The translations under genes were made by a program, and so were the position numbers. The notes under the pieces are model-generated. The model did no database searches. It saw only the letters and a list, made by a program, of their open reading frames with translations, and was not told the DNA's origin. DNA of 64,000 nt. Source: Porphyra umbilicalis (lineage: Eukaryota > Rhodophyta > Bangiophyceae > Bangiales > Bangiaceae). Shown piece after piece: positions 34,835 through 46,898 of this stretch (position 1 is the first letter of the stretch; every line of letters starts with the position of its first letter). The DNA lies in NCBI GenBank assembly GCA_002049455.2, contig KV918768.1:558001-622000 (forward strand), read 5' to 3'.

Positions 34835-37777
34835 CTAGGCGGTCATAGCATCCATACTCGACTGGCTCCCGTCGCTCGGCTCTTGCCTCTGCTCGTCCGG
34901 CTCACAGCGGAAGGCAAGGCCCGCCCCCCCCTCGGCCACAGACGCGCGGATCACGTCGCCGTCCTTGGCCTCCCCGCCAAGGATCATCTTGGCGAGGGGC
35001 GTTTCGACCTCCCGCTGCACCGCCCGCCGCAACGGCCGCGCACCGTACGCCGGCTCATAGCCGACTTCGCCGAGCCAGTCAAGCGCGTCGATGCCCATAT
35101 CCAATCGCATCCGACGGTCGGAGAGGCGGTTGGCCACGTCCGCCACCTGCAACACCGTGATCTGCCGCAGCTCGGCGCGGCCGAGCGGGTGGAAGACAAT
35201 CGTCTCGTCGAGGCGGTTGACAAATTCTGGGCGGAAGGCCGAGCGCACCGCGTCGAGCACCGCCGCGCGCATCTCGTCGTAGCCGCCCTCCCCGCCCGAC
35301 AGCGCCATGATCGACTCGGAGCCGAGGTTGCTCGTCATGATGACGACCGTGTTAGTAAAGTCAATCGTACGCCCCTGCGAGTCGGTCAGCCGCCCATCGT
35401 CGAGCACCTGCAGCAGCACGTTGAAGACGTCCGGGTGGGCCTTCTCCACCTCGTCCAGAAGCACCACCGAGTAGGGGCGGCGGCGGACGGCCTCGGTCAG
35501 CTGACCGCCCTGGTCCGACCCAATGTAGCCGGGCGGCGCGCCAATCAGTCGCGACACGTTGAAACGCTCCTGGTACTCGGACATGTCGATGCGGACAACA
35601 GACGCCTCCGAGTCAAACAGCGTCGCCGCGAGCGCCTTGGCCAACTCCGTCTTGCCCGTACCCGACGGGCCGCAAAACAACAGCGACGCAATGGGGCGGT
35701 TAGGTGACGACAGGCCCGCGCGCGACCGTTGAACCGCCTCTGACACGGAGCGGACGGCTTCGGGCTGGCCAATGACGCGCGCGCCGAGGGTGGACGGCAG
35801 CGACAGGAGCTTCTCCCGCTCCGTCGACAGCAGCTTGTTGACGGGGATGCGCGTCCACGCCGACACGGTCGCCGCCACATCGTCCTCCGTCACCTGAACG
35901 CGCAGCAGGGCGTCATTGCCGGCCGTACCGTTGGACGACAGCGCCGACTCGGCGGCCTCGAGCTTGGCCTGCAGGCCCGACAGCGTCGAGTACTTGAGCT
36001 CCGCCGCCCGGTTTAGGTCATAGTTGCTCTCTGCACGCTCGACTTCGAGGCGTACCCGGTCCATCTCCTCCTTGATGCGGGTGACTTCGGCCAGCGACGA
36101 CCGCTCCGTTTCCCACTGCTGCTCCAGCGCCCGCTGCTCGTCCGACCACGTCTTGAGATCCGCGTCCAGCCGCTGCCGCCGGCGGGCGGCGGCCGGGCCG
36201 GGCTCGTTCTTGAGCGACAGCTTCTCCATCTCAGCCTGGATAATCTTGCGGTCGAGGCGGTCGAGCGCCGCCGGCTTGGACGTGCTCTCCATCTTGAGCT
36301 TGGCCATACTCTCATCGACCAGGTCGATGGCCTTGTCGGGTAGGAAGCGGTCTGCAATGTAGCGGTCAGAGAGCATGGCCGCGGCGACCAGAGCAGAATC
36401 CGAAATGCGCACCCCGTGGTGCACCTCGTAGCGGCCCTTGAGGCCGCGCAGGATGGACACTGTGTCCGTCGCCGTCGGCTGCGCAACTGGGACGGGCTGG
36501 AAGCGGCGCTCGAGCGCCGCATCCTTCTCAATGTACTTGCGGTACTCGTCGAGCGTCGTCGCGCCAATGCAGCGGAGCTCCCCGCGCGCGAGCAGCGGCT
36601 TGAGCAGCTGCCCCGCGTCCATCGCGCCGTCCGTCTTGCCCGCCCCAACGAGCGTGTGGAGCTCGTCGATAAACAGGATGACGTTCGAGTCGGGGGCGGT
36701 CACTTCCGCGAGGACCGCCTTGAGGCGCTCCTCAAACTCGCCGCGGAACTTGGCGCCGGCGAGGAGCGCGCCCAAGTCGAGGGAGACGAGCTTGCGGCCC
36801 TGCAGGTTGGCAGGCACATCGTTGCTGTTCATGCGCTGGGCGAGGCCCTCGGCAATGGCCGTCTTGCCGACGCCCGGCTCGCCCAGCAGCACCGGGTTGT
36901 TCTTGGTGCGCCGCGACAGGATCTGGATGGTGCGGCGGATTTCCTCGTCACGCCCAATGACCGGGTCGAGTCCGCCGCGCTTGGCCTCGGCCGTCAAGTC
37001 GCGGCCGTACCGCTCGAGCGCCTCATAGGTGCCCTCAGGGCTCTGCGTCGTCACCTTCTTGCCCGACCGCACGCCCTCCACGGCCTTGACGAGGCCGTCA
37101 TAGCCGACCGACATGGTGTTGAGGAGGCCACGCTGCAGCCGCCCGTCGCGCCAGCACGCCAGCAGTAGATGCTCCACAGACACAAACTCGTCGCCCATCT
37201 CCTTCTTGAGGCGCGCGGCGCCCTCAAGGGCCTCCCGCAAGGAACGCCCCATCACCTGGTTCTCCCCAACGTTGGACACCTTGGGCTGCCGCCGCAGAAA
37301 GTCGGTCGTCTTGGCCGCCACCGACGTGGCCAGGTTGGCTGTCTGGGAGTTGTTCCCCTCATCTGCCTTCTCCAAAATCCGCTTGGCGAGGTCGTCCTGC
37401 AACACCGACGCGAGGAGCACCTCCGACTCGATCATCTGCTGCGAGTACTCGCGCGCGAGCGGCGCCAGGCGGGTCATGGCCGACCACGCCTTCTCCGTGT
37501 AGGCCTCGGGGTTGAGCAAGTTGCCGGTGCCGGCCGTCGAGGGGGGGCCCGCCGCCATGCGGGGCGACGAGGGGCGGCGCGCCGCCGCCGCCGCCGCCGC
37601 AGCGGCGGCAGAAGCCGCAATGCCCCCGCGGTGGGGGGTGCGGGCAAACATGCCCCGCACGACCGGTGCCGCTGGCCGTACAGTGCAACGGGCAGCCGTC
37701 GCCGGGGCGGCGAGGCCCGCAGCGGGGGCGGCGGTGACAAAGGCCGCCGCCGTCGGGGCTGGCGAGGGAGCCACCAT
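34835..37777 (-). CDS. clpB: Plastid-type ClpB/Hsp100 disaggregase
   Basis: An unbroken frame of 980 residues from the ATG at 37777. The frame is open further upstream but only from a GTG. Residues 1 to about 75 are Ala/Pro/Arg-rich with FVTAAPAAG near the start, as in a plastid transit peptide; a mitochondrial target is possible. A Clp N domain follows (about 90-240). NBD1 has Walker A GEPGVGKT (298-305) and Walker B ILFIDE (366-371). A coiled-coil middle domain (about 495-610) marks ClpB rather than ClpC. NBD2 has Walker A GPSGTGKT (702-709) and [14 protein letters not shown]. The hexamer threads aggregated proteins for refolding with Hsp70. A small oddity is WTRIPV where WTGIPV is usual. 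No frame breaks, and few long homopolymers in the conserved part. Confidence 0.96.
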   Translation of the reverse strand: MVAPSPAPTAAAFVTAAPAAGLAAPATAARCTVRPAAPVVRGMFARTPHRGGIAASAAAAAAAAAARRPSSPRMAAGPPSTAGTGNLLNPEAYTEKAWSAMTRLAPLAREYSQQMIESEVLLASVLQDDLAKRILEKADEGNNSQTANLATSVAAKTTDFLRRQPKVSNVGENQVMGRSLREALEGAARLKKEMGDEFVSVEHLLLACWRDGRLQRGLLNTMSVGYDGLVKAVEGVRSGKKVTTQSPEGTYEALERYGRDLTAEAKRGGLDPVIGRDEEIRRTIQILSRRTKNNPVLLGEPGVGKTAIAEGLAQRMNSNDVPANLQGRKLVSLDLGALLAGAKFRGEFEERLKAVLAEVTAPDSNVILFIDELHTLVGAGKTDGAMDAGQLLKPLLARGELRCIGATTLDEYRKYIEKDAALERRFQPVPVAQPTATDTVSILRGLKGRYEVHHGVRISDSALVAAAMLSDRYIADRFLPDKAIDLVDESMAKLKMESTSKPAALDRLDRKIIQAEMEKLSLKNEPGPAAARRRQRLDADLKTWSDEQRALEQQWETERSSLAEVTRIKEEMDRVRLEVERAESNYDLNRAAELKYSTLSGLQAKLEAAESALSSNGTAGNDALLRVQVTEDDVAATVSAWTRIPVNKLLSTEREKLLSLPSTLGARVIGQPEAVRSVSEAVQRSRAGLSSPNRPIASLLFCGPSGTGKTELAKALAATLFDSEASVVRIDMSEYQERFNVSRLIGAPPGYIGSDQGGQLTEAVRRRPYSVVLLDEVEKAHPDVFNVLLQVLDDGRLTDSQGRTIDFTNTVVIMTSNLGSESIMALSGGEGGYDEMRAAVLDAVRSAFRPEFVNRLDETIVFHPLGRAELRQITVLQVADVANRLSDRRMRLDMGIDALDWLGEVGYEPAYGARPLRRAVQREVETPLAKMILGGEAKDGDVIRASVAEGGAGLAFRCEPDEQRQEPSDGSQSSMDAMTA

Positions 37778-39172
37778 GGTGGGGGGGGGCGACGCGGGGC
37801 GCACGGCACCGACGTCCGTCGTCGTTGCCGTCGGGGGTGGGGTGGCGATGTGGGCAGCGCGCACGTCAGCAGCGGCAGCGACCAGGAACCCAGAGAGGTC
37901 GGGGGTGCCGCTTGAGGATGTACTGTGGGCTGATGGGAAGTCAGGTGTGGGGGGAGAAGAGATGCGGGCGGCAGTCTTCTATAGCCGCGGCGCAGGTGCA
38001 GGGGCCACCGGCGCTGCCCCACCGCCACGGGATGGCCGAGATGGCGCCAAGCACCACGCCACCACCACACCGCCAGGGGACGGGACGCAGACCCGGCCGA
38101 AGTGCCCGCCGGCAATGGCAAACGGAAGCGTGCGCGTGGTGGTGTGGGCAGGATTGCAGGTGGAAGGCGGCCAAGCGCGTGCACGCTGCACGACTGTTCT
38201 GGAAGCCGAGATGGACTTGGTCACACGTCCCTGGTGGTGCGCTCCGCCAAAGTCCAGAAAACTCCGGAAGCCTCTTGGTTCTTCGCGGCACCATTGTATT
38301 TAGATCTGCACGTAAATTCGCAAGAGGCTTCGAAAGATTTTTCAAGTTTCAATGCGCCGGATCTCGGGCAGCACTGGAGATTGCGTGACGCTGCCTTTCA
38401 GCCAATGAGTTGCATCGCGGTGGGTATCTCGACGCCATTGGTCAACCATCCAGTGGCAGGCGTGGCAAAATCCACCGGCAGCAGCCCACGTGGCCGCGGG
38501 CCCTCTCGGCGCGGCGCGACAGCCGGGGCACGCCCCTGCCTCTCCCGACCACCCCGAGTCGGCCACGCCAGCGGGGCTGCGCCGCGAGGCGCCTCGCGTT
38601 GCCGGTCGGGCGGTGGGGGTGCGGTCGGCGGCGCCCCCGCCCGCCGCGCTACGACCGCCCGCGGCCGCCACAAGCGTCGGGGCTGTTGCCGCGTCGGCGC
38701 GGCGCCGCCCTGCCCGCCCGCCCGCCCGCCCGCCCTTTTGCGTCCCGTGGTCGGCCAGCCACGTCCTCCCACCGGGCGCCCTCGCCCTGCGACTGCGCGC
38801 GTGGCCGCGGGCCCCCCCCGAGCCGCTCGGCGTCGGGCCGACGGCCGGCCCCGTCTTTGGCGTCCCGCCAGCCGGGCCCCCACCCGGCCCCTGCATGGTG
38901 TGCGCCGGTGCCGCCACGGACGCCGCCAGCGGGTGACCGCATGTCGGCCACGTCGGGCCACCCCGCGTCTCCTGTTTGGTAGCCGTGTCTCCCGCGCGCG
39001 CCCCCGCGTCGCTCGCCCTTTTTTTTTGTTGTTGTTGTGCTCCGTTTTTGGCCCCGCGCCCCCCCACGCCGCCCCCCGCGGCGTGCCCCCGTGACGCGGC
39101 GGGTCTGAAAGCGCCGGCGGGTGTGCGCCGCCCCCCCCCCCCCCGCCCCCCCCCCACCCCCCGGCCGCCCCC
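37778..39172. other. Spacer between ClpB and the LRR gene
   Basis: This is the divergent promoter region. It holds an inverted repeat with perfect 11-bp arms (38267-38277 and 38321-38331), a T-rich tract near 39018-39030, and Arg/Pro-rich open frames on both strands (38400-39100) that show no domain. No gene is supported. Confidence 0.5.
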
Positions 39173-39897
39173 ATGGGGCTCGCGTGCAGCAGCTGCGCCA
39201 AAAAAACGGCGCCGCAGCACGGGGAGGTCATCTTCCACGCCGCCCGCGGGCGGCGGAAAGGGGGCGCCGCCGCCGCTGCCGGCGACGGCGGTGGGGTGGG
39301 GGGGGGCTCCCCACCGGGCGGCGACGGGTGGGGTGCCACGGGCGTGTTGGCGGCCGACTGGGTCCTGACGAGCCGCGGCGGTGGCGGCGGCGGCGGCGGC
39401 GGCGGCGGCAGCGCCGCCGCCGAGGGGCTCCCGGACGGCTGGGCGTGCGGCGCCGCGGGCGACGCGGATGGGGGGGGGGGGGACCCGCTGCCGGCCCTGT
39501 CGGCGCTGTGCCTCGACGCCTTGTGCCGCCCGCTGGGCGGCTGCGACGCGTGCGGCGCGGGGGGTGGGCGGGGGGGGGGTGGCGGTGGTGGCGGCGGCAG
39601 CGGCGGCGGTGGCGGCGACGACGGCGGCGGCGGCGGTGGCGGCGGCGGCGGCGGCGGCGGCCGCCGCCGCCCGAGTACGAGCAGCGCCAGCAGCGCGGCG
39701 AGCAGCGGCAGCGGCGTTGGGGCGGCCGACGGTTTGCCAGACGTGGACGAGGAGGAGGGGTGGCCGGCGGTCTTGGTGGCGAGCCGAGAGGTAAACCTGT
39801 CTGCCCCGCGCCCGCGACGGTCGCGGCGGGACGAGTCGGCGTCAACGGCGGTGGCGGCGGCGCTGCGGGGGCTCGGCGGGGGGGGGGGGGTACCGCT

Positions 39898-39928
<31 letters not shown>

Positions 39929-41645
39929 GCAGTAGCGGCAGCAGTGGTGTCGTCGATGGCGGGTACATTGACACGGCGCTCGTCGACGTGGCGCGCTTGC
40001 CGACGCCCCTCTTGCAGCTGCTCGTCGACCACCTCGCGCGCACCGGGCGGCTCGACGCGCCGACGCTCGCCGCCCTGGGCGGCGCCGGCCTCCCCCGCCT
40101 CCACCTATCGACGGCCGCCGGCGCGCCTGGCGGCGACGGCCTCGCGCCCGGCCTCGGCGGCCTCGCGACCTCCCTCCGCTCCCTCGCCCTCCCCGGCGCG
40201 CCCGTGACGGACGCGGCCATGCCCGCCATTGCCTCCCTCCGCTCCCTCGTCTCCCTCGACTTGTCGCGCTGCACGGGCGTCGGCGACGCGGGGGTGGCGA
40301 CGCTCGCGTCGGGCCTCCGCTCCCTCCAACGCCTCAACTTGACGGCCGTCAAGCGGCTTGGCGACGCGGGGGTGGCCGCCCTCGCCGCCCTCCGCTCCCT
40401 CGACGCCCTCACCCTCGACGCGTGCGCGGGGGTGACGGGCGCGGGGGTGGCGGCGCTGACGCCCTTGACCGCCATGGAGGCCCTCTCCCTCCGCCACTGC
40501 TTTCGCGTCGGCGACGCGGGCGTGGCGCCGCTGCTCGCGGCCATGCCCCGCCTGCGGCTCGTCGGCCTCTCCCACACCGGCGCGTCGGCGGGGGCCCTGT
40601 GGCCGCCGCTGGCGGGCTTGGCGGGCCTGTCGGTGGTTGCGCTGCGGGGGCTCCCGCTCAGCGACCGGGAGGCGTACCGCTTTGGGGGGCTCACCCGCCT
40701 CACGTCTGTCGACGTGCGGCAGTGTGCAGACGTGGGGGATGCGACGCTCGACGCGCTCGCGGGGTTGCCGCACCTGCGCCACCTCGACGTATCGTCGACG
40801 GCGGTGAGCGACCGGGGGATGGCGGCGGCGGTGGGGGGGGGCGGCTTGGCCGCCCTCGCCTCCCTCCACGCCGACGGCACGGCGGTGGGCGACGCGGCGG
40901 TCGCTGCGTTTGCCGCCCTCTCTGCGCTGACGACGCTCTCCCTCGACGACTGCCCGATCACGTCGGTCGGGGTGGCGGGCCTCGCGGGCCTCCCCTGCCT
41001 CTCCTCCTTTTCCGCGTCGGCGACGGGCGTTGCCGACGCGGGCGCGGCGCACCTCGCGCGCGTGCCGTCCTTGGAGGTCCTCGACCTCGACACCCCACAC
41101 GTCTCCGACGTGGGCGCCGCACACCTCGCGGCGCTCCCCCGCCTCGTCCACCTCGACCTCTTTGGCGCCTACGTGTCGGACGCGGGGGTGACGGCGCTCG
41201 CGGCGCTGCCGCGCCTCGCCTCCCTCGTCGTCTGCTCGGGGAACCTGACGGACCGGGGGGTGGCGGCGCTTGCGGCCGGCCTCCCCCGCCTGGCGGCGCT
41301 CAACGTGTCGCTCAACACGCGCGTGACCGACGCGGGGGTGCTGACGCTGCGCGCCCACCCGCGGCTCGCCGAGTTGAACGTCGGCACGACGGCGGCGGGG
41401 GACGGGCTGCTTGCGGCGGTGGTGGGGGGGGGGGGGACGGCTTCCCGGCATTGACCTCCCTCGCCATGGCCAACTGCTCCGTGTCGCCGGCGCTCGCCGC
41501 GCGCGTGCGGCGGGAGATGCCGTCCGTGCACGTGGTCGGCCTCGATGGGGGGGGGGGGGGCGGTGAGGGGGGGGGGGGGGGGGTGCCCCGCCGCGGCGCG
41601 TGGGGGGGTGTGTGGCTCCGTGGTGCCCGCCGCCGCCGTCCATGA
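39173..41645 (+). CDS. Leucine-rich-repeat protein with a predicted lipid-anchored N terminus (two frame breaks in G runs)
   Basis: The ATG at 39173 gives MGLACSSCAKK. Gly2 with Ser6 fits N-myristoylation, and Cys5/Cys8 fit palmitoylation. A long Gly/Ser-rich region follows. The frame changes at the 13-G run 39878-39890. From about 39960 to 41420 there are some fifteen 23-25-residue repeats of the Cys-containing LRR type (for example LVSLDLSRCTGVGDAGVATL), as in F-box/LRR and AMN1-like proteins. A second change at the G run near 41424-41433 leads to a final repeat (FPALTSLAMANCSVS) and a Gly-rich end at TGA 41643-41645. No F-box is seen. A membrane-tethered scaffold or ubiquitin-ligase adaptor is a fair guess. 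The gene is convergent with the next. Confidence 0.75.
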
Positions 41646-42063
41646 CTCTTGCTTGTCTTTTTGGGGGGGGGCGTGGACCCGCGCGCCTGCCGACCGCGCG
41701 CGGCGGCGGTGCGGGGTCGGCCGGCGGCGCGCGCGCGCGCGCGCCGGGGGGGTGCCGGCCCCCCGCGTGGGCGGGTGGGCGGCGGTCCCCCCCCCCTGAC
41801 TTGGCCCGGTGACCACCGTTGACGGGCGGCCGTGCGTGGCTGGGCCGCGCCGCCGTGTGTGCGGCGCCGCACGGCCGTGCCGGCGCTGCTTTTGTATCTG
41901 CTCGCATCCACACACCCGCTCTTTTTTGTACCCGTTTCCGCAGGCAAAACGTCCTTGCCGCCGCCCGCCCGCCCGCCCGCTCGCTCGCCTCGCCACCGCG
42001 GGCGGCAGCGGCGGCGGCTGGGGGTGCGCGGCACGCCGGCGGAGCCACAAAAACCAGACGACG

Positions 42064-42082
42064 AAAAAAAAAAAAAAAAAAA
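42064..42082. repeat. A19 tract between convergent genes
   Basis: An uninterrupted run of 19 A, followed by a 9-A run, lies in the 3' zone between the LRR gene and the beta-helix gene. On the reverse strand it is a T tract downstream of the beta-helix stop. It may mark a 3' end or be a retroposed poly(A) trace. No duplication was checked. Confidence 0.5.
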
Positions 42083-42183
42083 TCCTACCAAAGCAAAAAA
42101 AAACAGTCAGAGCATGCATGATACGGGCACGCAGGTGGGGTACGCCGCCGCGCGACACGCCGCCCCCCCCCCCCCCCCCCCGT

Positions 42184-43255
42184 CTAGGCCGCAATCGGCT
42201 GGTACTCATCCCGGTGGCTGTTGCGCCCCCACAGCCCCATCCGGTGGGTGACAAAGGCGAGCCCCCCCGCGAGGAGCACGAGGGCGCCGGTGGTGCCAAA
42301 GCCGCCGCCGCCGCCGTCGGCGGCGGGGCCCCCCGCGGGCGGCACCGGCCCCGAGCCGCCGCCGCCGGGGGCCGCCTCGCCGGCGGGCGGGGGGGGGGCG
42401 TCGGCCGACCGCCCCGCGCCGTCGGCGGCGGCGCCGCCGCCGCCGGCCGCGTCGGCGAGCAGCGCCCGCGCTTCCCCAGCCGTCGGCTCGGCGGCCGCCG
42501 GCGTCTGGCCGTCCTTGGCGCCCGCCGAGGCGGCGGCGCCCCCCCCCAGGAGGCGCGCGTCGACGCCCCCACACCCCCCCCGCGCGAGCAGCAGCGACCG
42601 CTCCGCCGCCACCGACCCGTTGCCCCAGTCCACCACCGCGTCCGCACACACAATGGCCGTCGACGATAGCGACGCGGCGTCGCCGACGCCCCCCGCCGTG
42701 TTGTTGGCAAACGTGAGGGCGCCGTGGAGAAAGACGACCGACCACGCCGAGGCGGCCAAGCCCCCGCCGTCCCCGTCGGGCGCCGCGTTGCCGACCACCC
42801 GCGCGTCGACGAGCGCGAGCGCGCCCGCCGTAACGGCAATGCCCCCGCCCGACGGGCGGTGGGTGTGCGCGCCGCCGGCGCCGGCGGTGCGGGTGTTGTG
42901 GATGATAGACGAGGAGAGGACGGCGGCCGCCGCGCCGTCGACGGCAATGCCGCCGGTGGATGCGGACGCAGTGACGACCGACGCGTCGACGACCGCCACG
43001 CCCCCGTCGGTGACCGTGAGCAGCGCGGGCGCCGCCGCTGCGCCGCCGCCCGGCGCGGCGGCGGCGGCCTTGGACGCGGCCGCCGCCGCCGCGGCCACGG
43101 GCGCCGTCGCCCCAGCCGCCCCGTGCAGGAGGGTGTCTTCAAGCCACACCCCCTGCGCGCCGCGCACGTGCACGCCGCCGTCAATGACGCCGACGCGGGC
43201 GAGCGTCAGCACCACCCCGTCGCCGTGCCCGTGGCGGCGGCCGCCGGCCGCGCGC

Positions 43256-43287
<32 letters not shown>

Positions 43288-44106
43288 CGCCGAGCGGCCG
43301 CGGCGCCAAAACGGCGCCGGAGCGACCCCCCGCGGCCCCGTAATCAAAAAGGAGACGCCCCGAAAGAGCGACGCGGCCGCCAACCCGCCATACCGCCCGT
43401 CGCCGCCGTGGCCGTGCGGCGCACCCGCACCCGCCGCCGCCGCCGCGTCCCCGCCGTGGTGACCGTGGCCGCCGTGGCCGCGCCCAAAGCCCATGATGGC
43501 GAGGCCGCAACCCCGCCCAAAGCCCCCCACGTCAATGGTCACCACCGCCACCGCCGTCGGCGGGGCGCCGGCGCCGCCGGCGCCGGCGCCGGCGACGCCG
43601 GCCGCCGACGGCACCACGTCGGCCGCCCCAACGACCGTCGACGCGTTGGTCGTTGGGAAGGCGAGGAGCACCCGGTGCGTGGCGGCGAGCCGCACCGCCC
43701 ACCCGAGGGCGTCCCCAAAGCGGGGAAACGCCTTGCGGACGGCCCCGTCTTCCGCGTCGGCGCCGGGCGCCATGGCGTACACCCCAAAGGCGGCGCCGTG
43801 CGTAAAGTTGCCGCGGGGGTGGCGGCGCCGTCCGCCGCCGCCGCCGCCGCCGCCGTCGCCGTCGGCGCCACCCCCACCGTCGGCACCGCCCTTGCCACCG
43901 CCACCCGCGTCGGCGGCGGCCCGCATCAGGGCACCCCCGCCGTCGACACGCGACGCGGCCACGTCGGCCGCGTCGCCCAACCCGAGGCGCCCCACCAGGC
44001 GATCGACGTGCGCGCGGCGGCGGCGGCGCGGAGCGGGCACCGCCCCCCCCGCGGCCGGGTCGTCTCCCCCCCCCGCCGACGCCGACCGCCCGCACGGCCG
44101 CCGAAG

Positions 44107-44148
<42 letters not shown>

Positions 44149-44336
44149 CATGTGGCGGTACAAGGTGCGGTAGAGGGCGGCGGCGGGCGCGTGGCCGCCG
44201 CCGGCGGCGGCGAGGTCAGCGACGGCGGGCGGCTCGCGGCGGCGCGCGCCGGGCGCGTGCCACGCGGCGGCCGCCAGGGCGGCGGCGCCCGCGACGAGGG
44301 CGACGGTCAGCCAGGGGCGGCGGGGGGGGGGGCCAT
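42184..44336 (-). CDS. Membrane protein with a parallel beta-helix ectodomain and a YxxPhi tail
   Basis: One long reverse frame ends at 42184. The best ATG (44334-44336) lies just before an 11-C run and would be in frame if the run were one base longer. Otherwise the frame opens only with GTG at 44547. A hydrophobic segment (WLTVALVAGAAALAAAAW) near the start is a signal anchor. The middle (about 43700-42650) has repeated short Val/Ile/Asp-rich strands such as LTLARVGVIDGGVHVRG and ALLTVTDGGVAVVDAS, like pectin-lyase-fold right-handed beta-helices. A Pro/Gly-rich stalk precedes a C-terminal transmembrane helix (ALVLLAGGLAFVTHRMGLW). The last residues, EYQPIAA, contain YQPI, a YxxPhi endocytic sorting signal. 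The likely role is a cycling surface receptor or polysaccharide-binding protein. Catalytic residues are not identifiable. Confidence 0.65.
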
Positions 44337-44547
44337 GGTGAGGATCGGGGGGGGGGGGGAGGGGGGGTGGGGGGGGGGGCAACGGTCGACCCTCGCTCTC
44401 GCCGCCGTCCGACACAGGCGCAGGCGGCGCGGGGGATGCGGCCGCGGAGGCTGCCGGCGGGGTCGATCCCCACGGCCAGGGGCGTGGCGCGGTGCGGGTG
44501 GCGGGCGGTCGGCGGAGGGGCGGGTGGCGGGTGGCCACCTCGGTCAC

Positions 44548-45311
44548 AGGCGGCGCGCCCCACGGCGGGAGCGCTCACGGGCGGCAGGCGCGGGGGAGGT
44601 GCGCGCTCGGGGGGGCGCTCCGGAACGATTCTGCAGGAGGCCACCCAGAGGACGCTGATGCTAGCCAGGCTGTTGCCAGCGTAGCGGGGCTGGGGAAGGC
44701 GCTTGAGCGGCGCGGCTGCAAAGGCTGGAAGGACACGGTACGGCTGTAAACAGCGGTGCGTGCGGGCACCGCGAATACAGTTGAAGAGAAGTCAGGACAG
44801 GTTGTGGTTAGTGGGATGCTACCACGTGGCAAGAGCTAAAATAGTGCAAAAGGATGTGAAACATTCGAATTTTGGTGTACAGCTCAGCTCCATCCAACGG
44901 ATGGTCGTCCCGCTGATTGGTTAGAGCCAAAGCTCCAGCCAACAGGGGACCTCGGCAGCCCAGTGTTTCCAGCCCCCGGCTGCTAAAATCTGGAAGGTGC
45001 GGGCGTGGCAGCGTGTGCCCTGCACGGCCCCCACCCTGCGGGCGTGCGGCACACGCGCGGACCCTCGGTTGTCCTCGTCACCGACACCCGGCCCGCCTTG
45101 CGCGTGGTTCTCTTCCCCTTTTGAGTTCCCCGCCGTGCTCCCCCCGCCGACTCTGTGTGTCCGTGTCGTCCCCGCTGCTCGCCCGCAAGAGTGGGTCTGT
45201 CTCCCTCGCTCCGCGCTCTCACGCAGGCCGTCCTTCCGCGACTGCTTGGCGGCACCTTTGAACTGGGGACCGGTGCCCGCCCCACGCGGGGTTTCCCCCG
45301 CCGCGGCCACC
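44548..45311. other. Divergent promoter region of the beta-helix and TMBIM genes
   Basis: No gene is supported. An inverted CCAAT box (gattgg near 44915) and a Pro-rich leader precede the TMBIM start, whose context gccaccATGg matches a strong Kozak sequence. Confidence 0.5.
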
Positions 45312-46426
45312 ATGGCCACGCTAGACATGCGCGGCGGCGAACCCGCGTCTGGCTCGTCTGGAAAGACCCACTATGACCCGGTCAGCTCCTCGGTCGCCGC
45401 CGGGGCGGCGACGGGCATGGACGACTTTGACTATGGCACCTCCGTCGGCACGTCTGACAAGTTTGTGCGCCTGCAGTTCCTCCGCAAGGTCTACACCATC
45501 CTATCGATGCAGCTGGCCTTGACTGTTGCCGTTGCCGCCGTCTTCATGCTCTCCGACTCGGTGCGGCACTTCGTCATTGCCGCGAATGGCCCCATGACCA
45601 TTGTCGGCTTGATTGCCACGCTCGGCTTCCTCTTTGCCCTCATGGCCTACAAGGACAAGCACCCCCTCAACCTCTACCTACTCGCTGGCTTCACAGCCGC
45701 TGAATCCTACATGGTCGGCACCGTGTGCGCCATATACCAGGAGCAGGGCATTGGGGACTTGGTCCTCGAGGCGTTTGCCCTGACCATGCTGGTGTTTGTG
45801 TCCTTGACCATCTACTGCTTTGTGTCCAAGCGCGACTTTTCGTTTCTGGGCGGCTTCCTCTTTGCGGGGCTCATCATCATGGTCGGCGCGTCGGTGTTGA
45901 ACCTCCTCTTGGGCCTGGGCGGGGCGCAGAACTCGACATTTAGCTTTGCCATCTCTGTGGCTGGCGCGCTGCTGTTTACGGGCTACATCCTGTACGACAC
46001 GTCGGTGATTATGAACCAGCTCGGGCCAGACGAGTGGGCGATTGCGGCCGTCAACCTTTACGTACGTTTGCTTGTGGGGGCTTTCTTGTGCGAGGGTGGA
46101 GAGTGGCACGCGTGTAAGAGCGTTTTTCGTGACGGTGAACTGTGCTTGGCCACGCATTTGAGGCGACTACGAGTGAACCGGTCCTTGTGTGTGCCGGGTG
46201 TGTGGTGTAGGCGCATACCGTTCTTTTTTTCCGTGCACTGGCTGGCTGTCGTTAAGTTCCACCTCTCACACCTCCCTGTGTTGCTTCTCGTGCTTGTCCG
46301 CTTGGCGCTGTGGCCATGTCTGTGCGACATTGTGTTTCGTTCTTTATGGTTCCCCCTGTGCAGCTGGACCTCATCAACCTCTTCATGTACATTCTCCAAA
46401 TCCTGTCTCGCATGCGTGAGGATTAA
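45312..46426 (+). CDS. TMBIM / Lifeguard (Bax inhibitor-1-like) membrane protein
   Basis: Two exons, 45312-46061 and 46364-46426 (phase 0, GTACGT donor, GTGCAG acceptor), give 270 residues. About 55 hydrophilic residues are followed by seven hydrophobic helices. Signature segments are DKFVRLQFLRKVYTILSMQL, AFALTMLVFVSLTIYCF, FTGYILYDTSVIMNQL and, across the splice, AVNLYLDLINLFMYILQIL. This is the UPF0005/TMBIM fold, a pH-sensitive calcium-leak channel of ER or Golgi membranes that limits cell death and ER stress. The Lifeguard branch is likelier than Bax inhibitor-1 proper because of the LYLDLINLF end. The intron stays open, which could mislead automatic gene calling. Confidence 0.93.
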
Positions 46427-46898
46427 GGCGCTTCTGTGGCGGCCCCGCTACGGCAACCCCCGTCGCCCATGGGCGACTCGGAGGCGCGGGCGCTGGCGCA
46501 TGTGGATTTCATTGGGGCCACCACGAGGCTGCCCCTGCCTCTTTGTGGTACTGCGCTTGTGTGTCGTGGGCTGGTAGGCACACCCATTTTCTTTTTTTTT
46601 CCTATTGTTCCCCGTTGGACGTTGACTGTGAGAGGAGGCCAGGGGAGGGACGCTCGACAGATGGGGGATCGACGAGTGGCTGGCGCAGCAATGTACAAGA
46701 AGCTCGTGACGCACCTTCGGCACGTTCGCCAGAAACTGAGCTGCGGTAGATGTTGACCTCACGGCATCGACACCGGCACACTGGGCACTATTGAAGTAGT
46801 ACAGGGTTGCGATGTGGAAAGCACAACGACGCGTCGCATTGGTGGGGAAGAGAGTAGACGGCCCCACAACGCGCAGCGCATGGAGTCTCCACGGTTCT

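Noticed and set aside
37778-37864. Upstream extension of ClpB to residue 1 at 37864
   Set aside because: The codon there is GTG. The first ATG in frame (37777) also gives a better transit-peptide-like start.
38342-39238. Reverse ORF over the LRR promoter
   Set aside because: It has Arg/Gly-rich composition, no domain and overlaps the start of a much better forward gene.
40105-42048. Long reverse frames over the LRR gene
   Set aside because: They are antisense shadows of the repeat-coding strand. The LRR consensus is clear only on the forward strand.
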